Notes: generated by a model from the letters alone, not told the origin. DNA of 64,000 bases from Dasypus novemcinctus (GCF_030445035.2 NC_080698.1:23405294-23469293); one strand, 5' to 3'; shown: positions 13,651 through 26,447, numbered from the stretch's first letter. A program made the numbers and translations.

Positions 13651-15130
13651 TGGGCGTGGGGGCGAGGCATGGAGGTGCAATCCTCTGGTGATTTCCAGGA
13701 TGCTCTCATCCCCCTCCACGATTACATCAGAGGACATTCGGCATGTTTTCAGAAATCTGCGCAGTGAGTGTGCCTGCTCCTAGGCCAGAGAGTCTCCCCC
13801 AAGAGTAGATCTGCAGCCTCTACCAGTGCAAGCCTGGTGGACCCTCTTCTCTGCCCTGGACGCATAAATAATCACAAACATATATGTGCATATCCTATAT
13901 GTGCGGGTGTGTATGTGTGCGTAGTCACTGCTATCGTCATCCTTCACTAGAAATGCCATTTAATTAGGAATCTGATCCAATACGCGCCCGCAGCAGTTTG
14001 CCAGCGGACGTGTTACATTGCGAGGTGCAGTGGGACAGGGCTGTCGCCTCGCGCACCTCCGATTTCCTCTTGCCACGCTATTTTGGTGTGCAACTCAAAG
14101 GAAACGGTTGTTTACAAAAGCAATCATATACACACATATATTGAGAGAGATAAATATTGAACTATATTGAAATAAAGAGGCGTTTTGGTGAGTGACCGGC
14201 CTGTGTAGTCGGGTAATGCCGATTTCTGCCTCTTTGAGAAGACCGCTTATAGGCTCTTTCGCGTTATTTAACTTGGCAGCTGATTAAACTCCGCAGTGGA
14301 GCCTGCCCAAAGGTATTAGCGTTAAGTGCCGAGAGCAGGAGTTAAGCCGGCAGGGAAAAGCAAGGACTGGAAGGGGCAAAAGGGTGAGAGCAACCAATTT
14401 CAGGCTTCCCCCGCACTGCTGTAAATTTCCCGGGCAGCCTGGGTCTGAGCTGAATGGTCCATTGGCTAAAAGCCTGAAAGGCTCTGATTACTTTACAGGA
14501 GAGTCCCTCGACTGTTCCTTATTTTTGTTGGTTTGTTTGTTTTGCTTTGTTTTTGGTTGTTTTTTCAAAGGACCTTCTCCGAATATGTGCAATTGGAAAA
14601 GTTCTTTCCTGCTCCTGAGTCTTGAACTCTACATTGAGCGGCCTCTGCCTGCATGCTCCACCCTCCACTGGTAATTTTGTAGCTCGACTTAGGTAACGAC
14701 AAAATGGGAGCTGCAAAAATGCTGTGTAGTGCTCCACCAAGAATGAATCAATCTCTTTCTGCTTTCACCCTTGTCTTCCTCACATAGACAGGAGCTTCCT
14801 CTTTGGGATTAAGCTAAGGTAGTAATCAATTAACAGTTACTTAAAACTAAATGCCTATCAAATGCCAGGCGAAGTACTAAGGTAAATGTCAACCCCAGTC
14901 AGTTCTCCCACCATCCCTCTATTAAATCAATGTATATAACCAATATTGCCATTACAGGGATATGGAAAATTGAGGCTCATGGAGGCTGGGCAACACGTCC
15001 AAAGTTAGGTAAGATGTTGTTTTCCAAACTTATGTTCTTAAGCACCATTCTAAAAAAATAAAGTTAAGCAACTAGCTTGAGTTGCTGGAGGAATGAAAAT
15101 GGGATCAAACACAAGGGATAATTAATTGGC
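13650..15130. other. intergenic unique sequence
   Basis: No gene or strong repeat is seen, apart from a TTTG-rich patch at about 14,527-14,560 and a weak L2/MIR-like piece near 14,830-14,900. The stretch 14,100-14,340 is AT-rich and unique-looking. Confidence 0.4.
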
Positions 15131-15139
15131 AGTTTATAC

Positions 15140-15720
15140 TAAAGTTGCTTTCCTTATGACCCAGCAATTCCACTCCTAAGTATATACCCAATAGAAATGT
15201 GTATGTTCACAAAAATAAACAAAAAAACCCCAAACGAAGTAGAATTCTTATAGCAGCAGTACTTATAATAGCTCTAAATTGAAAATTGTCTGAACAACCC
15301 TGCAGAGTAGAACTGATAAATAGTGGTATGCTCACACCATGAAATACTATATACATCAAGAAGAATCAACAAATCACTGCTACACTCAACAGCATGAATG
15401 AGTCTCACCAACATAACGCAGAGCAAAAGCAGCCAGACCCAAAAGAGAACATACTGTACGATTCCAAGTAAATGAAGTTCAAAAATAATCAAACATTGGG
15501 GGCACAAGTGGGGCTTCTGGGATTCTGGTAATGGTCTGTTTCGTGATCTGAGTTTTGGTTTGTGAATATTCATCAAGCGATGTACATTTATTATTTGTGT
15601 ACTTTTCTATGTATCTGCTATACTTCCATACATGGTGTGCTGTATAGCCAAAATATACTATGTATATAATTTTCTGTGTATTGATTATAGCATCTATCTG
15701 TTAAATAAGTGAATAATCAG
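15140..15720 (+). mobile_element. L1 LINE 3' end, sense, degenerate
   Basis: Diagnostic phrases of mammalian L1 3' ends occur in order: GACCCAGCAATTCCACTCC, the 'tatacccaatagaaatg' step, 'gaaatactatatacatcaa' and 'agagaacatactgtacgattcc', then a TG-rich tail. The element is 5'-truncated and full of stops, so it is an inactive relic. Confidence 0.75.
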
Positions 15721-16588
15721 CACGAGTTTGTCTGATTTGCCTTCTCCCCACCCTAATTCCCCAAAGAGACATAGTCTCCCAACTGCCTCTTGAGTAATGA
15801 CTCTTGAATTTCTTCTTCTGAAATAGATAATTTCATCAATTGATTGGACTTTCACATATATGTTTAAAAACACACTGTGTCCAGACTTCTAACATGGTGA
15901 GGTTTGGAACTGGGATTTGATCCAGATTCTCAGGGAACTTGCAAAGAACTTAGGAATGCTTAATAAAGAGAGTTGATTTGAAGCCTTCTTCTCACCCAAA
16001 ACTTCAGCAGGAGGGTGGCAGCTTGGAACTTGGACTTGGAACCCGTACCTGCAGGTCCGGGTGAAGGCTCTCAGGTGAGGGACTGCCCCTGTCTTTTCAG
16101 ACACACTGTCTGGCAGGTTTCCTTGGAAGGCAGAGGATCAGTTGAGGATGTTTGTAAACTGGCATGAATATAGAGAGCGCCTTGGCAAGTCCCTAGAGTT
16201 CAACTTACTAGGTCTTGGCTCTAGACTAGACCAGGGGAGAAAAACGAGAGAATGCTGGCTCTCTGGCAAAACCTAGCAGTTTTTCTCTGGGAGGGTTGGG
16301 GAAGGTTTATTTGAGGAGGAACAAGCCTTGGGATATAGACGCTAAACTGATTACTTGACAATGCCTTTGTACAAATCTCTGGTGGATTCTGCTATGCGTA
16401 CTGGTTATGAATGTGACCTCAGCACTTCAAGAAAGATGTGAAGAACCTACAACTAAAGGGGTTAAGTCAGATGACAAGGTAAGGGCTGGTGTTCTAACTC
16501 AGGTGGACTAAAATGATTAGAACTCTACTGTCCTGAAACAGTGAGTCAAGGTGCTACAATTCATTCAGTAGTTAGCCAATACACCTAT

Positions 16589-16978
16589 CTTTTTTTTAAA
16601 GATTATTTTATTTTTATTTATTTCTCTCCCTTTCTCCCCACGCCCCCGCCCCAATTGTCTGTTCTCTGTGTCTATCTGTTGTGTGTTCTTCTTTGTCCAC
16701 TTCCGTTGTTGTCAGCGGCACGGGAATCTGTGTTTCTTTTTGTTGCGTGATCTTGTGTCAGCTCCCTGTGTGTGCAACGCCATTCCTGGGCAGGCTGCAC
16801 TTTCTTTCGCGCTGGGTGGTTCTCCTTACGCGTGGCACTCCTTGCGCTTGGGGCTCCCCTGCATAGGGGACACCCCTGGGTGGCATGGCACTCCTTGTGC
16901 GCATCAGCACTGCGCATGGGCCAGCTGCACACGGGTCAGGGAGGCCTGGGGTTTGAACTGCGGACCTCCCACGCAATG
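16589..16978 (-). mobile_element. DAS-type tRNA-derived SINE, antisense
   Basis: Read on the minus strand it runs from a tRNA-like head (GGGAGGTCCGCAGTTCAAAC, with B-box) through the body containing ATGCGCAGTGCTGATGCGCAC, to a (TAAA)-type tail. This is the same family as the copies at 28.5 and 56.2 kb, and the body matches the armadillo DAS family as I recall it. The 5' end of the SINE lacks the first part of the tRNA head. Flanking CACCTAT repeats at 16,582-16,588 and 16,979-16,985 look like its target-site duplication. Confidence 0.75.
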
Positions 16979-16984
16979 CACCTA

Positions 16985-17114
16985 TTTTTTTTTTTTAATT
17001 ATAGAAACCATGTTTATTTTCCGGCACCCTCGCTTCCACTTCCTGTGGGAGCCAGTGGCATAACAGCTCAGGACCACTTGGTGGTGGTTCCCACCCACTC
17101 GGTGGCCTGAGCAG
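16985..17114 (-). pseudogene. RPSA: 5'-truncated RPSA (40S ribosomal protein SA) retropseudogene
   Basis: On the minus strand a short frame reads ATEWVGTTTKWS then TGA (stop complement at 17,068-17,070). This resembles the C-terminal repeat tail of RPSA. It is followed by a 3'UTR with AATAAA (complement of 17,013-17,018) and a poly-A tail (T-run 16,985-16,996). Only the last dozen codons and the 3'UTR are present. An 11-bp repeat AATACACCTAT at 16,578-16,588 and 17,115-17,125 brackets it, as expected for LINE-driven retroposition. It is not functional. The assignment rests on remembered RPSA sequence. Confidence 0.7.
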
Positions 17115-17889
17115 AATACACCTATTTTGAGATTAACTATACTGAGCATCACCTACATATCGCGGAAATGGTCCTTACCAAGACAGACACAGCCCTGCCC
17201 TTGTTTACCATTCTGTTATTCAGACAATAAGTTGAAGATAATCTTCTGTATGCCAGGCTTTGTGCCAGGCATTGGGGAATGGATAACAGGTCCAAGACAC
17301 TACAAATGGGAGGAATTGGGGGTGGTGTAAAAAACCCACAAAACTCCCTGACTGAGATTAAAAAATTAAGAAACTCCTTATTCCAACAGGGGTTACAGGC
17401 TGAAATAATAAATAACCAGGGTTTCTGGGGACATTTCCATGCCAGGTGCATAGATTTGTCCTTGGACAGTTTATTGCCTGATCCTTTTATGAGAGGCAGA
17501 ATTCTGGTTGGAGTGGACCTTGGGTCTCCCTGGAGCATGGTGTTTCTTAAGATGTTGTGGCTCAACGTGAAATTCCTTTTTGGGCTTTGTAGGGCTGAGC
17601 GTCTTTGAGGTATTCTGGAATCATCAAATTAGAAGCTTGGTTTTCCCTTTAACTGTGTGCCCACAGGCAAGGAAGTCAACCTCTCTGCATGCCTGAGTTG
17701 CCTGGCTTTGACGAGAGATGAATACCTACAAGGTGTGAGGATGACACGAGACAGGTACAGAAGAGCCCAGCACTAATGGTTGGCAAATGGAATGTCCATA
17801 ATGAACGTTTGTATTGTTGTTACAGCAACTATTATTCAGAACGCCAGTCCTTCAAGGAGACAGGCGGAGGAGAGGTGAAAAGAGGGCAA

Positions 17890-18475
17890 AAATTCCTTTT
17901 TTATTCTGCTCTTTACTTGTTTTTGGAAAGAAAGCTTTTTATTGAATAAGTAATCAATGAAGACATTTTGGGAAAAGCAGAGAATTACAAAAAAGAAAAC
18001 TAAAATTGTGCAGAATGCTATTTTTCCTGAAACCACAGATAGTGCTTTGGTGTATGTTCTTTCTGTGCATTTACAAGATTGACATATGATACATACTGCT
18101 TTATAATCTGTTTTTCTCTTTAATATGGCATGGGTTTTTTTTCATGTTCTAAATATGCTACTGGGATATGATTTTAATGCTATATGGCTGTAACACCAGT
18201 TAAAGAGTCTTTTGTCGTTGGATATTTAGGTTGTTCACAATTTTTTTTTTTTTTGCAATAGTTCCATCAGGAACATTCTCACACATAAATCTTTGCACTT
18301 AACTCATTCCCTTAGGACAAATTCCCAGAAGTGGAATTACTATGGCAAAAGATACATACTTTTTAAAGTGTCAGATACCAATTCATAAATTGCTCTTCAG
18401 AAAGGGGTACATATTTACCCCCAATCCAACCAGCAGGATGTGAGATTGCCTCTCAGCATCTTTATTAACACTATT
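17890..18475 (-). repeat. ancient LINE fragment (L1M/L2-like), antisense
   Basis: Typical phrases of an old LINE appear, such as 'acaaattcccagaagtggaattactatggcaaaag', 'aaattgctcttcagaaagg' and 'ccaaccagcaggatg', in the order seen in degraded mammalian LINE copies. I cannot assign the subfamily without a repeat library. Confidence 0.55.
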
Positions 18476-18499
18476 CTCCTTTTAAAAAGTCTTTACCAA

Positions 18500-19230
18500 T
18501 TTGCTAGAACCCAAATTCTCTCTCTTTGCTATTTCTACCCCTGTGTTCTTGCCCATAGCAGTAGCAGGGGCCAGATTATGGAGGCTTTGGAATGTAGAAA
18601 TGAAGGTGACAGACCTGGGTAGTAGATTAGAGGAAGAAATATGGGAAACCAGGATGTCCCAGAGAGAAAAATGTCCAGAGAAAGGGGAGGGGGGTATCAC
18701 ATCTCTGTTGGCATCCAAACAGTTGTGGGTTGCTTTGGGTTTTGCATGTTTCCTTGAAAATCTTCCTTGCTCCCCTGCTCTTTCAGAACCTTCTAGCCAG
18801 GAAGTGAGGTGTTGCCTCCTCTACACCTTCTGCACCCTAAGCGTGGCCCAGGGGCTGAAGGCGGGGGTGCTTCATGCCAGTGAGGCCAAGGTGGCCTGAG
18901 CCTCTTCCATCAGGTCACTCCCTTTGCCCTGCTCCCTGGCCCATGTAAGCTGGCTGCCTGGGAGGGGGGCTGCTAGTGAGATGAAATCTTTCACCATGCC
19001 TAGGAAAAGAAGCAAAAGTTAGGAAATACTAGTAGTAAAACACAAACATATTTAGAAGTGAGAAGAAGTGTCCTACCCATTCCCCACAAATAGGAGACAA
19101 GCTGCAAAGAGGAGGACTATTTACTCCCAAGAGCTAGATTTTTATACTGAATTTGAACACCCCTCTAACCAGAGAACTGCATGCTTTCAGTTAACTCTTA
19201 TTTCTGCTGGGTCTCCTCTGGTGATTTTGA
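18500..19230. other. intergenic unique sequence
   Basis: No gene or clear repeat is seen. A 132-codon frame at 18,501-18,899 on the plus strand matches nothing known to me and lacks codon-bias or CpG support. Confidence 0.35.
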
Positions 19231-19234
19231 AAAA

Positions 19235-19565
19235 GAAACTAATATAACCCAAGCAAAGTTTATTATGAAGACTTTTGAACATGCTTAAGAGATATACAGA
19301 ATAATATAATGAACCCATATGACAGCTCCAACATCATCAATCCATGGCCAATCCTGATTCATACGTATTCCATCCAGTTCCCATTCATAATACTCTAAAG
19401 CAAATATGAGACATAATATTTTATCATTTATAAGTTATTTAAAATATTAACAATAATGCCTTAATGCCTAGGCAAGATCTGGGAGTCAGTCACTACCTGG
19501 TCAGTGTTCAAATTTCCAATTATCTTATAAATATCATAATTTAAAGAGATCTGTTTGAAGAAAGA
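19235..19565 (-). repeat. ancient interspersed repeat, unclassified
   Basis: Phrases such as 'ataatgaacccatatgacagctccaacatcatcaa' and 'actctaaagcaaatatgagacataat' recur in many mammalian genomes as an old LINE/DNA-element relic. A related phrase occurs at 23,525-23,640. Strand and family are uncertain. Confidence 0.45.
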
Positions 19566-19808
19566 CCCAAATAAGGCCCATATATTGTTATTAGTTGTTT
19601 TTCCTTAGTTATCTTTTAATTTACAGATTTCTCTCCATCTCTTCCTTTTTTTCCTTGCTATTTACTTCTTGAACAAACCAGGGGGTTTATCCTGTGGCTT
19701 CCCACTGTCTGCAGTTTGCTGATAGTGTTCCTGGGGCAGTTGGAGATTATTTATGAATTCCAAAAAGGGATATCGGATTGCATTTGTAAACTGGTTTGTT
19801 ACTCTGGA

Positions 19809-20353
19809 TGTATTAGATTGTATTATATTCCGAGGTTTCATCTTTAATTGATTAAATTAAGATTAGGGCTTTGATTTGCTAATTCAGTGGGATGTTGAGT
19901 CCCTGTCCCCTTTGTGAGTTGACACTCAGACAGAAAAAGCACACAGAGAAGGAGAACACAGAGGCAGGTACACAGGAAGAGAGGGTGCTCCATAGATACC
20001 GCCCAGGGAAGAGATTTAAGCCTGCAAGTCTACAGCTGACCTCGTGCAGGCAACAGAGCAGTTGAGCCTGGAAAAAAACGAGCCCTGGGGAGAGATGAGC
20101 TTTATGCCAATCTACACCTGAGATCAGAAGAAACTAGGACCACAGAGCCTTAGAGAAAGAACCCTGGCTGACAACACCTGCCATCTTGGTTCAACACGTC
20201 AACACATGGCAACAGGCTTTGGATGAGAAAGTACCTCTTATGGTACCTTAAACTGAACTCTTTAGGGGCTGGAAACTGTAAGCTTCTACCCCTTTATAAA
20301 AACCAATGGAATTCTGGTACTTTGCATCAGCAGCCCTTTGGCTGACCAATACA
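19809..20353 (+). repeat. probable xenarthran LTR-like repeat, about 545 bp
   Basis: This segment begins near TGTATTAGATTG and ends CTGACCAATACA, i.e. TG...CA termini. Internal phrases ('gatattgagtccctgt'-like at about 19,893, 'aaaccaatggaattctggtactttgcatcagc' near the end) recall a repeat common in armadillo and sloth DNA. No coding capacity is seen. The class (solo LTR versus non-autonomous DNA element) is inferred and the ends are tentative. Confidence 0.4.
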
Positions 20354-20924
20354 GTCCCCGTGATGCTGGTGACTTTACAGACTCACTTCTTCTCAAGGAG
20401 CTGCCCTTCGTTCTGCCACTCCTGGTACATTCCTTTGAGAGTAAGCCTCCTGTGTTTAAGTGCCCTGGCCTGTTACTCCTGGAGGGCAGGGGCCCTCTCT
20501 TGTTCGGCTTTGGTGCCTGCCGCCGCCACCACCCAGACGGCAGGTACTCAGTACACTTGGTTTGTTAGCTGAATCAAATATCAAACAACTGAAAGAATTA
20601 CTCTTCCTTTTCTTTTTTATGTCTGGCATATGCACCCTTGAACTCGGCCTGTAGCATTGCATTTTGCACTACTTGTGCTTTTCTGTGTGTGTAGTCTCTA
20701 AGTCAGGGCAGGCCTCATGTTAATTTAAAAATATAGACATTTCCCTCATTTTTCTTTAGATGATACGCAGCAAAGATAATAAATCAAAAGAGAACATTTA
20801 CAACAGGGAACTACTCTCCTGCCCTTAGCTACACTCTAGCCGTCATGGGTGGGGAGTAGGAATGTCATTTCCCCTTCAATGTCCATGATTTTGGGAAGTC
20901 AAAATGACAAATATTCAAATGTAC

Positions 20925-21120
20925 ACACATATAAGTAGATTTGCTTATTAACTTTTTTTCCCCCACACAAATGGGAGAATTCCTTTAATGCTTGTCTACT
21001 CTGTGCTTTCACTTTTTAAACTCAATTATATATCCTGGAAATCTTTCAATACGAGCACATATAATTCTACTTTGTTCTTTTTCCTGGCTGCCTTGTATTC
21101 CATGGTATTGATGACTGGAA
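20925..21120 (-). repeat. old L1 fragment, antisense
   Basis: The pattern around 'tggctgccttgtattccatggtattgat' is the antisense of the L1 segment that reads 'atggaatactatgcagc'. The fragment is short and degenerate. Confidence 0.4.
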
Positions 21121-21521
21121 TTAATGCTACTACTCTGGGAGGCAATGCTCCTGGCATGAGCAATGCTGACTCTGTCTTGCTCTCCTCTACCAGCATTGAC
21201 CACATCCTCTGCCCTGGCCCCGCTTCTTACCACCACTTGTGCATGGATTAGCCTGAGCACTTTCTGTGATGGTCAGAGTATGCTTTGCCTACCTCCCCCC
21301 CAGGCCTGAAGCATTGTGGCATTAACCCTCCTGCCCTCATCCCCAGCAGTCAGCAACCAACGATAGGAGTTGGTGGATAAACAAGTTACCAAAAGAGCTA
21401 ACTCTGAAATACATGGTCTAACCTGGCTCCTAGATCTCGCCTGGGCAGTCATACTTCAGCCACCTGCAGTGGCTTCCTTCCCTTCCCAAGCTCCCTTCCT
21501 TCCTCCCTTCCTGGTGTTACT

Positions 21522-21957
21522 TTTTTTTCCCAAGATTTATTTATTTATTCATTTATTTATTCCCCCGTTCCCCTCCTCCTGCCATGCTGTTTTTGCTGTG
21601 TTGTCTTCTCTTCTCATTTTCTTTCCTCTAGGATTCACTGGAGATGAATCCTGGAGACCTCTGATGTGGAGAGAGATTCCCTGTCAATTGTGCCATCTTA
21701 GTTCCTGGTCTCTGCTGTGCTTCACCTTGACCCTCCCCTTGTCTCTCTTTTGCTGTGTCATCATCTTGCTGCATGACTCACTTGTGTGGTGCACTGGCTC
21801 AAGCACGTGGGCCCTTGAGCGGGCCCTCAGCGCGGGCACTGGCTTGCCGTGCTGGCATGCTTTCTCTTCTTTTTCATCAGGAGGCCCCAGGGATCAAACC
21901 CAGGTGCTCGCATATGGTAGGCAGAAGCTCCATCACTTGAGCCACATCCTCTTCCCC
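21522..21957 (-). mobile_element. DAS-type tRNA-derived SINE, antisense (second subfamily)
   Basis: On the minus strand it starts GGGGAAGAGGATGTGGCTCA with a tRNA-like promoter and 'cctgggtttgatccctgggg' (B-box-like), and ends in an AT-rich (TAAA)n tail at 21,537-21,562. The body differs from the copies at 16.6 and 28.5 kb, so it is probably another DAS subfamily. CTGGTGTTAC at 21,512 and CTAGTGTTTC at 21,957 may be a decayed target-site duplication. Confidence 0.65.
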
Positions 21958-22032
21958 TAGTGTTTCTTGGAATCTCCTCCCAGCAAGGATTCCCAGCACT
22001 GGAATTCTTGCCCCAGGGTCTGTTTTTAGGAA

Positions 22033-22074
22033 ATCCCAAATGGCCTTGATGAGATCCCAAATGGCCTTGATGAG
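22033..22074 (+). repeat. 21-bp perfect tandem duplication
   Basis: The 21-bp unit ATCCCAAATGGCCTT+GATGAG occurs twice, back to back, without a mismatch (22,033-22,053 and 22,054-22,074). Its perfect identity indicates a recent event. Confidence 0.9.
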
Positions 22075-22449
22075 ATAGGGGAAGAAATGGATATATTGAT
22101 TACTTTATCCTCCAACAATTATTTATAGAGATCCATGATCAAAGGAAAGCAAAGCAGACATGAGCAAATGTAGACAAAGGGAACAATTTCTTGTTTTTCA
22201 AAGCACAAAAGTGAAAACTGAAAAAAGAAGTGGGCAGCCAAAAAAAAAAAAAAAAGCTTTGCTCAATATCTTGCTGGACACATTGCTGCCCAGGCAATTA
22301 TGAATTGTTCTCTTGGGAAAAGTAGAACAAGAACAGTGAGTAGCAGAATCCAGCATCTTAATGGTGGTAACTTGGCCTTATCTATGTTTTGAAGAGCCCG
22401 AAACATGCAGCAGGCTCTTGAGAGCTTAAGAAATTATCAGTAAAATCAT

Positions 22450-22690
22450 AGGTAACACTTACTGTGTGCTAAGCCTATGCATGTGTGAACTCATTTTACG
22501 TGTATTCATACTTTTAATCTTGATGATCCCTCAATGAGTTTATAACAATAGGTAGTACTTAATGGAATTATTCTGGTTATTTCTATCTTTCAGATGAGAA
22601 AAGTGAGGTCTAGAGAAGGTAAGGAATTTGCCCAAGGTCACATGGTTCGTGATTGCCACTGATCATCTGAAATCTGGACTCAGGTCAACC
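22450..22690 (+). repeat. MIRb SINE, sense
   Basis: The MIRb order is visible: 'aacacttactgtgtgctaagcc', 'gaactcattttacgtgtatt', 'cagatgagaaaagtgaggtctagagaaggtaag', then 'ttgcccaaggtcacatgg'. Transcriptionally inert fossil. Confidence 0.7.
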
Positions 22691-22699
22691 TGTGCTTTT

Positions 22700-24850
22700 A
22701 ATCTCCACCTTCTACTCCCTGCTGCTATACCTACTGCCTCATGGGCTACCAATCCTGCGGCCCCTTGCTTTTACTTTTACTTCGATTTTTTAAAAGAGTG
22801 GTTAGACCCCTTATCCTTTGTAATAACAGGATCTAGGCCCCTCCACCTTGCAAGGATCATCTTTCTCTAAATGTATTTGTGGGGGAGGGGGAGGCAACAT
22901 TTCTCTCCTGCCTGCTTCTGAGTCAGTCCCAGTTCTGCTTTGCCTTTTGTTCACATAGTGGAAGGTTCTTCTCTGCGACAGGCACGTATTTTCCTTGCAT
23001 TCTCTAGAGGATTATTACCCACGACCGTGCAGATAGGAACCTTGCCATGGAGCTGTGGTAGCAACACAGGGTAGACACAATGTGACTTTGTTTCCTTTAG
23101 TGGAAAGATGCATCCCGACCTCAGGGATATTAAAAGTGAAAAAAAAATTGGAATCAGTGAAGAATGGTGTAAATATTGATTTGACTAGATGCTGGGGAAG
23201 AAATTGATCAATGATGATCTTATGCCAGGAAACCCATTTCCTTGATTTGGAGATCATTAGTCTACCTTAAGTTCTTCAGAATTATTTATCTGAACTATTT
23301 AAATAGTCTGAGTTTTGGAGAGAAAGCCATTTCCTCATCCTGCCAAAAAAATCACTTTATAGAAGGTCAGTTTTTCAATATCACAAAACTAGAAACCATT
23401 GCTTAATTAAAGCATCCTTTGAAGAGTTCAAACTTTCCAAATACATTGCCATGTCACTACTCTCCATATGCTCTGGAATTTTTAGTGTATATTCTTGATG
23501 TTATGATTTAAAAAAAAAACTTTTTATTTTGAAATAATTTCAAACTCACAGGAGAGTTGCAAAAATAATACAAAACCCACACAGAGAATTCTGATATACC
23601 TCCCACCCAGATACCCAGATTAATGTTATGATTTCTGAAGGACACTTTTTATTCAAAATTAAAGTAATTTGATCAACCACTATTTTGGAGAAATTTATTA
23701 CATTCAAAATCCTTTTCCTGGAGGTATTTGATGGGACTGAGTGAGGTGCACAGTTCAGGGGTCCCATTTACAATAATATAGTGACATTACAATTTGAAAC
23801 CCAGTCATAATGTCCACATAAGTTTACTTTTCTTTGCACCAAATGCCATCAATATTTGTCTTCTTATGTTGCTTTTGATTTTCTTTCAAATGCATTCCAA
23901 AATTTCTAACACGTTCTCTGAAATCCGTATCATCTTAAATCACATGTTTCCTGCTTGGAGATTTAAGCAAAACCTTGTTTATGCTCTGTAATTGTATTCA
24001 CCACCCAGGAAACAAGCCAACTTGTTTCTGATGGACAGAGGGAAATATGCCAACTTGAGCATGTTTACAATTGCTTTTTGCCATTCCCATCAATTCTTAG
24101 GAAATAAAAAACAATCTTGTTTGTATACTTTTGGCCTATAGTTGCCTTTGCATTTCTTTTATTTTGTAGTTGTATATATTAGTTTAAATCGTTCTATCCC
24201 TTTGCTAGCTTGTGGCTGTGATTAATTTGTTGCTCAGTGTTTCTCTCTGACCTTCGAGGCACTGTCGTCAGGGTAGAGAACTCCACTGGCAGATTGCACC
24301 ATCATCGGCCTTTTCTTATGATTTGCTTAGTTACAACAAATGCAGATTTACATGTTAGATGAAATCCACAGTTTCATAAGAAGGAAAACAGATGATAATT
24401 TTAGTATTTAGATGAAGAAGCAAAACAACCTTGAATAAAAAATTCATATTGATTTTTAAAAAATTTGTTTATGAAGAATTGCAAAATTGTGCATAATTGG
24501 ATTTCATTTCAGAGTTGTTTATCATGTGGCTGATGGAAGTTGGTCACAAAGAACACTCTTATTTTAGATTTTAATATTTAAAGAAAATGAACTTATTATA
24601 TTTTTTGCTTAAGCAATGATGATACAACCCTTGTTGGTTGGCAATTTCCTAAAATTCTTATAGAAACCCTAATTCTGGACAGCATGACCGTTGAGGCCCA
24701 CACTGGAAATTCAGGTCACATTAGTGGTAAAGTCAATGGGTTTCCCACCAAGATCTTCATCTTTTTTAGTAATTCTTTCTTTGTAGATGGATTACATTAT
24801 AGTACATTCAGTTAATGCTTTCTTGGTCATGATCATACTTAGACATGCCT
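22700..24850. other. intergenic AT-rich sequence with old repeat pieces
   Basis: No gene is recognised. A degraded repeat ('tttgaaataatttcaaactcacaggagagttgcaaaa') occupies 23,520-23,640. The rest is unassigned AT-rich DNA. Confidence 0.4.
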
Positions 24851-24859
24851 CTGTGATGT

Positions 24860-25940
24860 TCACCCATTCAATTAACCAGCATTTACTGAGTGACTACTAT
24901 AGCCCAGGCACCAGACTACCAAACACAAATGGGTATGCCTACTCTAACCTCAAGAAGTTGGGAGTCTAGTGGGAGACAGACACATAAACAGATAATCATA
25001 ATACAGAGCGATTAGACTGTGATTGGATTTGGGATGTTTCAGAATTGCTTCAGTCACATATTTTCAAGCAGTCTTTTGGGTCACTTCCACAGATGGTTCA
25101 TTTCCTCCATTATGCTTTAATCTATCCTAACTTCATCCTGGATTGTAAGTTTACCTTACTTTGCTCTTGTTTCTTCTTTGATGAGAAGATTTCCTTAAGT
25201 ACAGTATAACCATTAAAAATAATATGGAAAATCTATGTGTGCAGACATGGAAATGACCCTGCACTGATAAATGAAAAATGTAATTTGCCAAATAGTAGGC
25301 TCAGGATGATTCCCTTTTGTGTAAAGCATATATATCATTAAATCCAATATGCTTGTATATGCTTTGAACATATTTGGAAGAAAATATGCCCATCTGTTAG
25401 CAATGGCTACTTCGGGGAAATGGGTTGGGGAGGGGAGAGGTTTGAACTCTTTGTTTCATACAATTCTGTTCTATTTATTATTTTTTTAACTTTAAAAAAT
25501 TTCTCTAAATATATTAAAAAACAAACAAACCTTAAAAGTACTGGTCACCTTTCAGTTATGCAGCCCAACAACTAAACTAAGCTAAATATCTTTCTTTGAC
25601 ATCGTAATCTACTCTTCCCATCATTTAATCTCTTCCAGTTCATGGAAGCCAGTCTCCTCTAATACACTGAACATATTCATCAATTCAGCCAATATGTATT
25701 TGTTTTAATATTCATTTATTGAGTCAACATGTATTTGTTGAGTGTTTATCACATACACTGGGAATCCATCAGAGAGAAAACAATTTCCCATCACTTTGGA
25801 GCTTGCAGTCGAGTGGTGCATCCCCTTGCTGCCCTCTGCTTTTGCTCATGTCCTTTCCTATGTGCTCTTCAAGACCCACCTCCTTCATGAAGCTTTCCTT
25901 TCCTTCTCCTGTCTCTGATTCTACCCAGTCTGTGGGTCAT
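24860..25940 (+). repeat. cluster of L2 and old L1 fragments
   Basis: L2-type 3' motifs occur at 24,866-25,020 ('agcatttactgagtgactactatagcccaggcacc') and 25,705-25,830 ('aacatgtatttgttgagtgtttatcacatac'). The segment 25,190-25,500 resembles an L1M 3' end ending in a T/A-rich stretch. An L2-like 'cttcaagacccacctccttcatgaagctttcctttcc' follows at about 25,868. Confidence 0.5.
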
Positions 25941-26447
25941 CTGAGGTTGCATACTACTGAGACTAAGGGCTTTAAAAGAACAGCAGTGAGCCATCTACTT
26001 CTTTGTATTTTCAGCCTTCATTTTTCAATCATATGTTTTGAGTGCACTGACGGTAGTATTGGGGAACCTGGCACAGCTTCCGACGTGGAGAAAATAGACC
26101 TGAAGTATGTAATTATGCAAACAATCCATTCATGAACAGGGTGAGGAAGAGTGTTCTGACACTATATACCAGGGAAATGGATGGAGGTAGAGGTGGGGTT
26201 GGGGAAGAATTCCCTGGGACAGTCAAATTTAGCTAGGATTTGAAGATAAGAAGAGGTGGTTGGGGGAGAAGCCCCAGGTGGTGAGAACCGTGGTGCACGG
26301 TGGGGGTGAAAGGTGGCAGAGGTCATTGAAGCCAAGGAAAGAGGGGAGCAGGGCAGACAGACAGGGCCCGAGAGGTGGGCAAGGGTGAGGTTGTACCTGG
26401 CCTTGCACACCACTCTATGGAGAGTGGGCTTCATTCTAAGGGCAACA

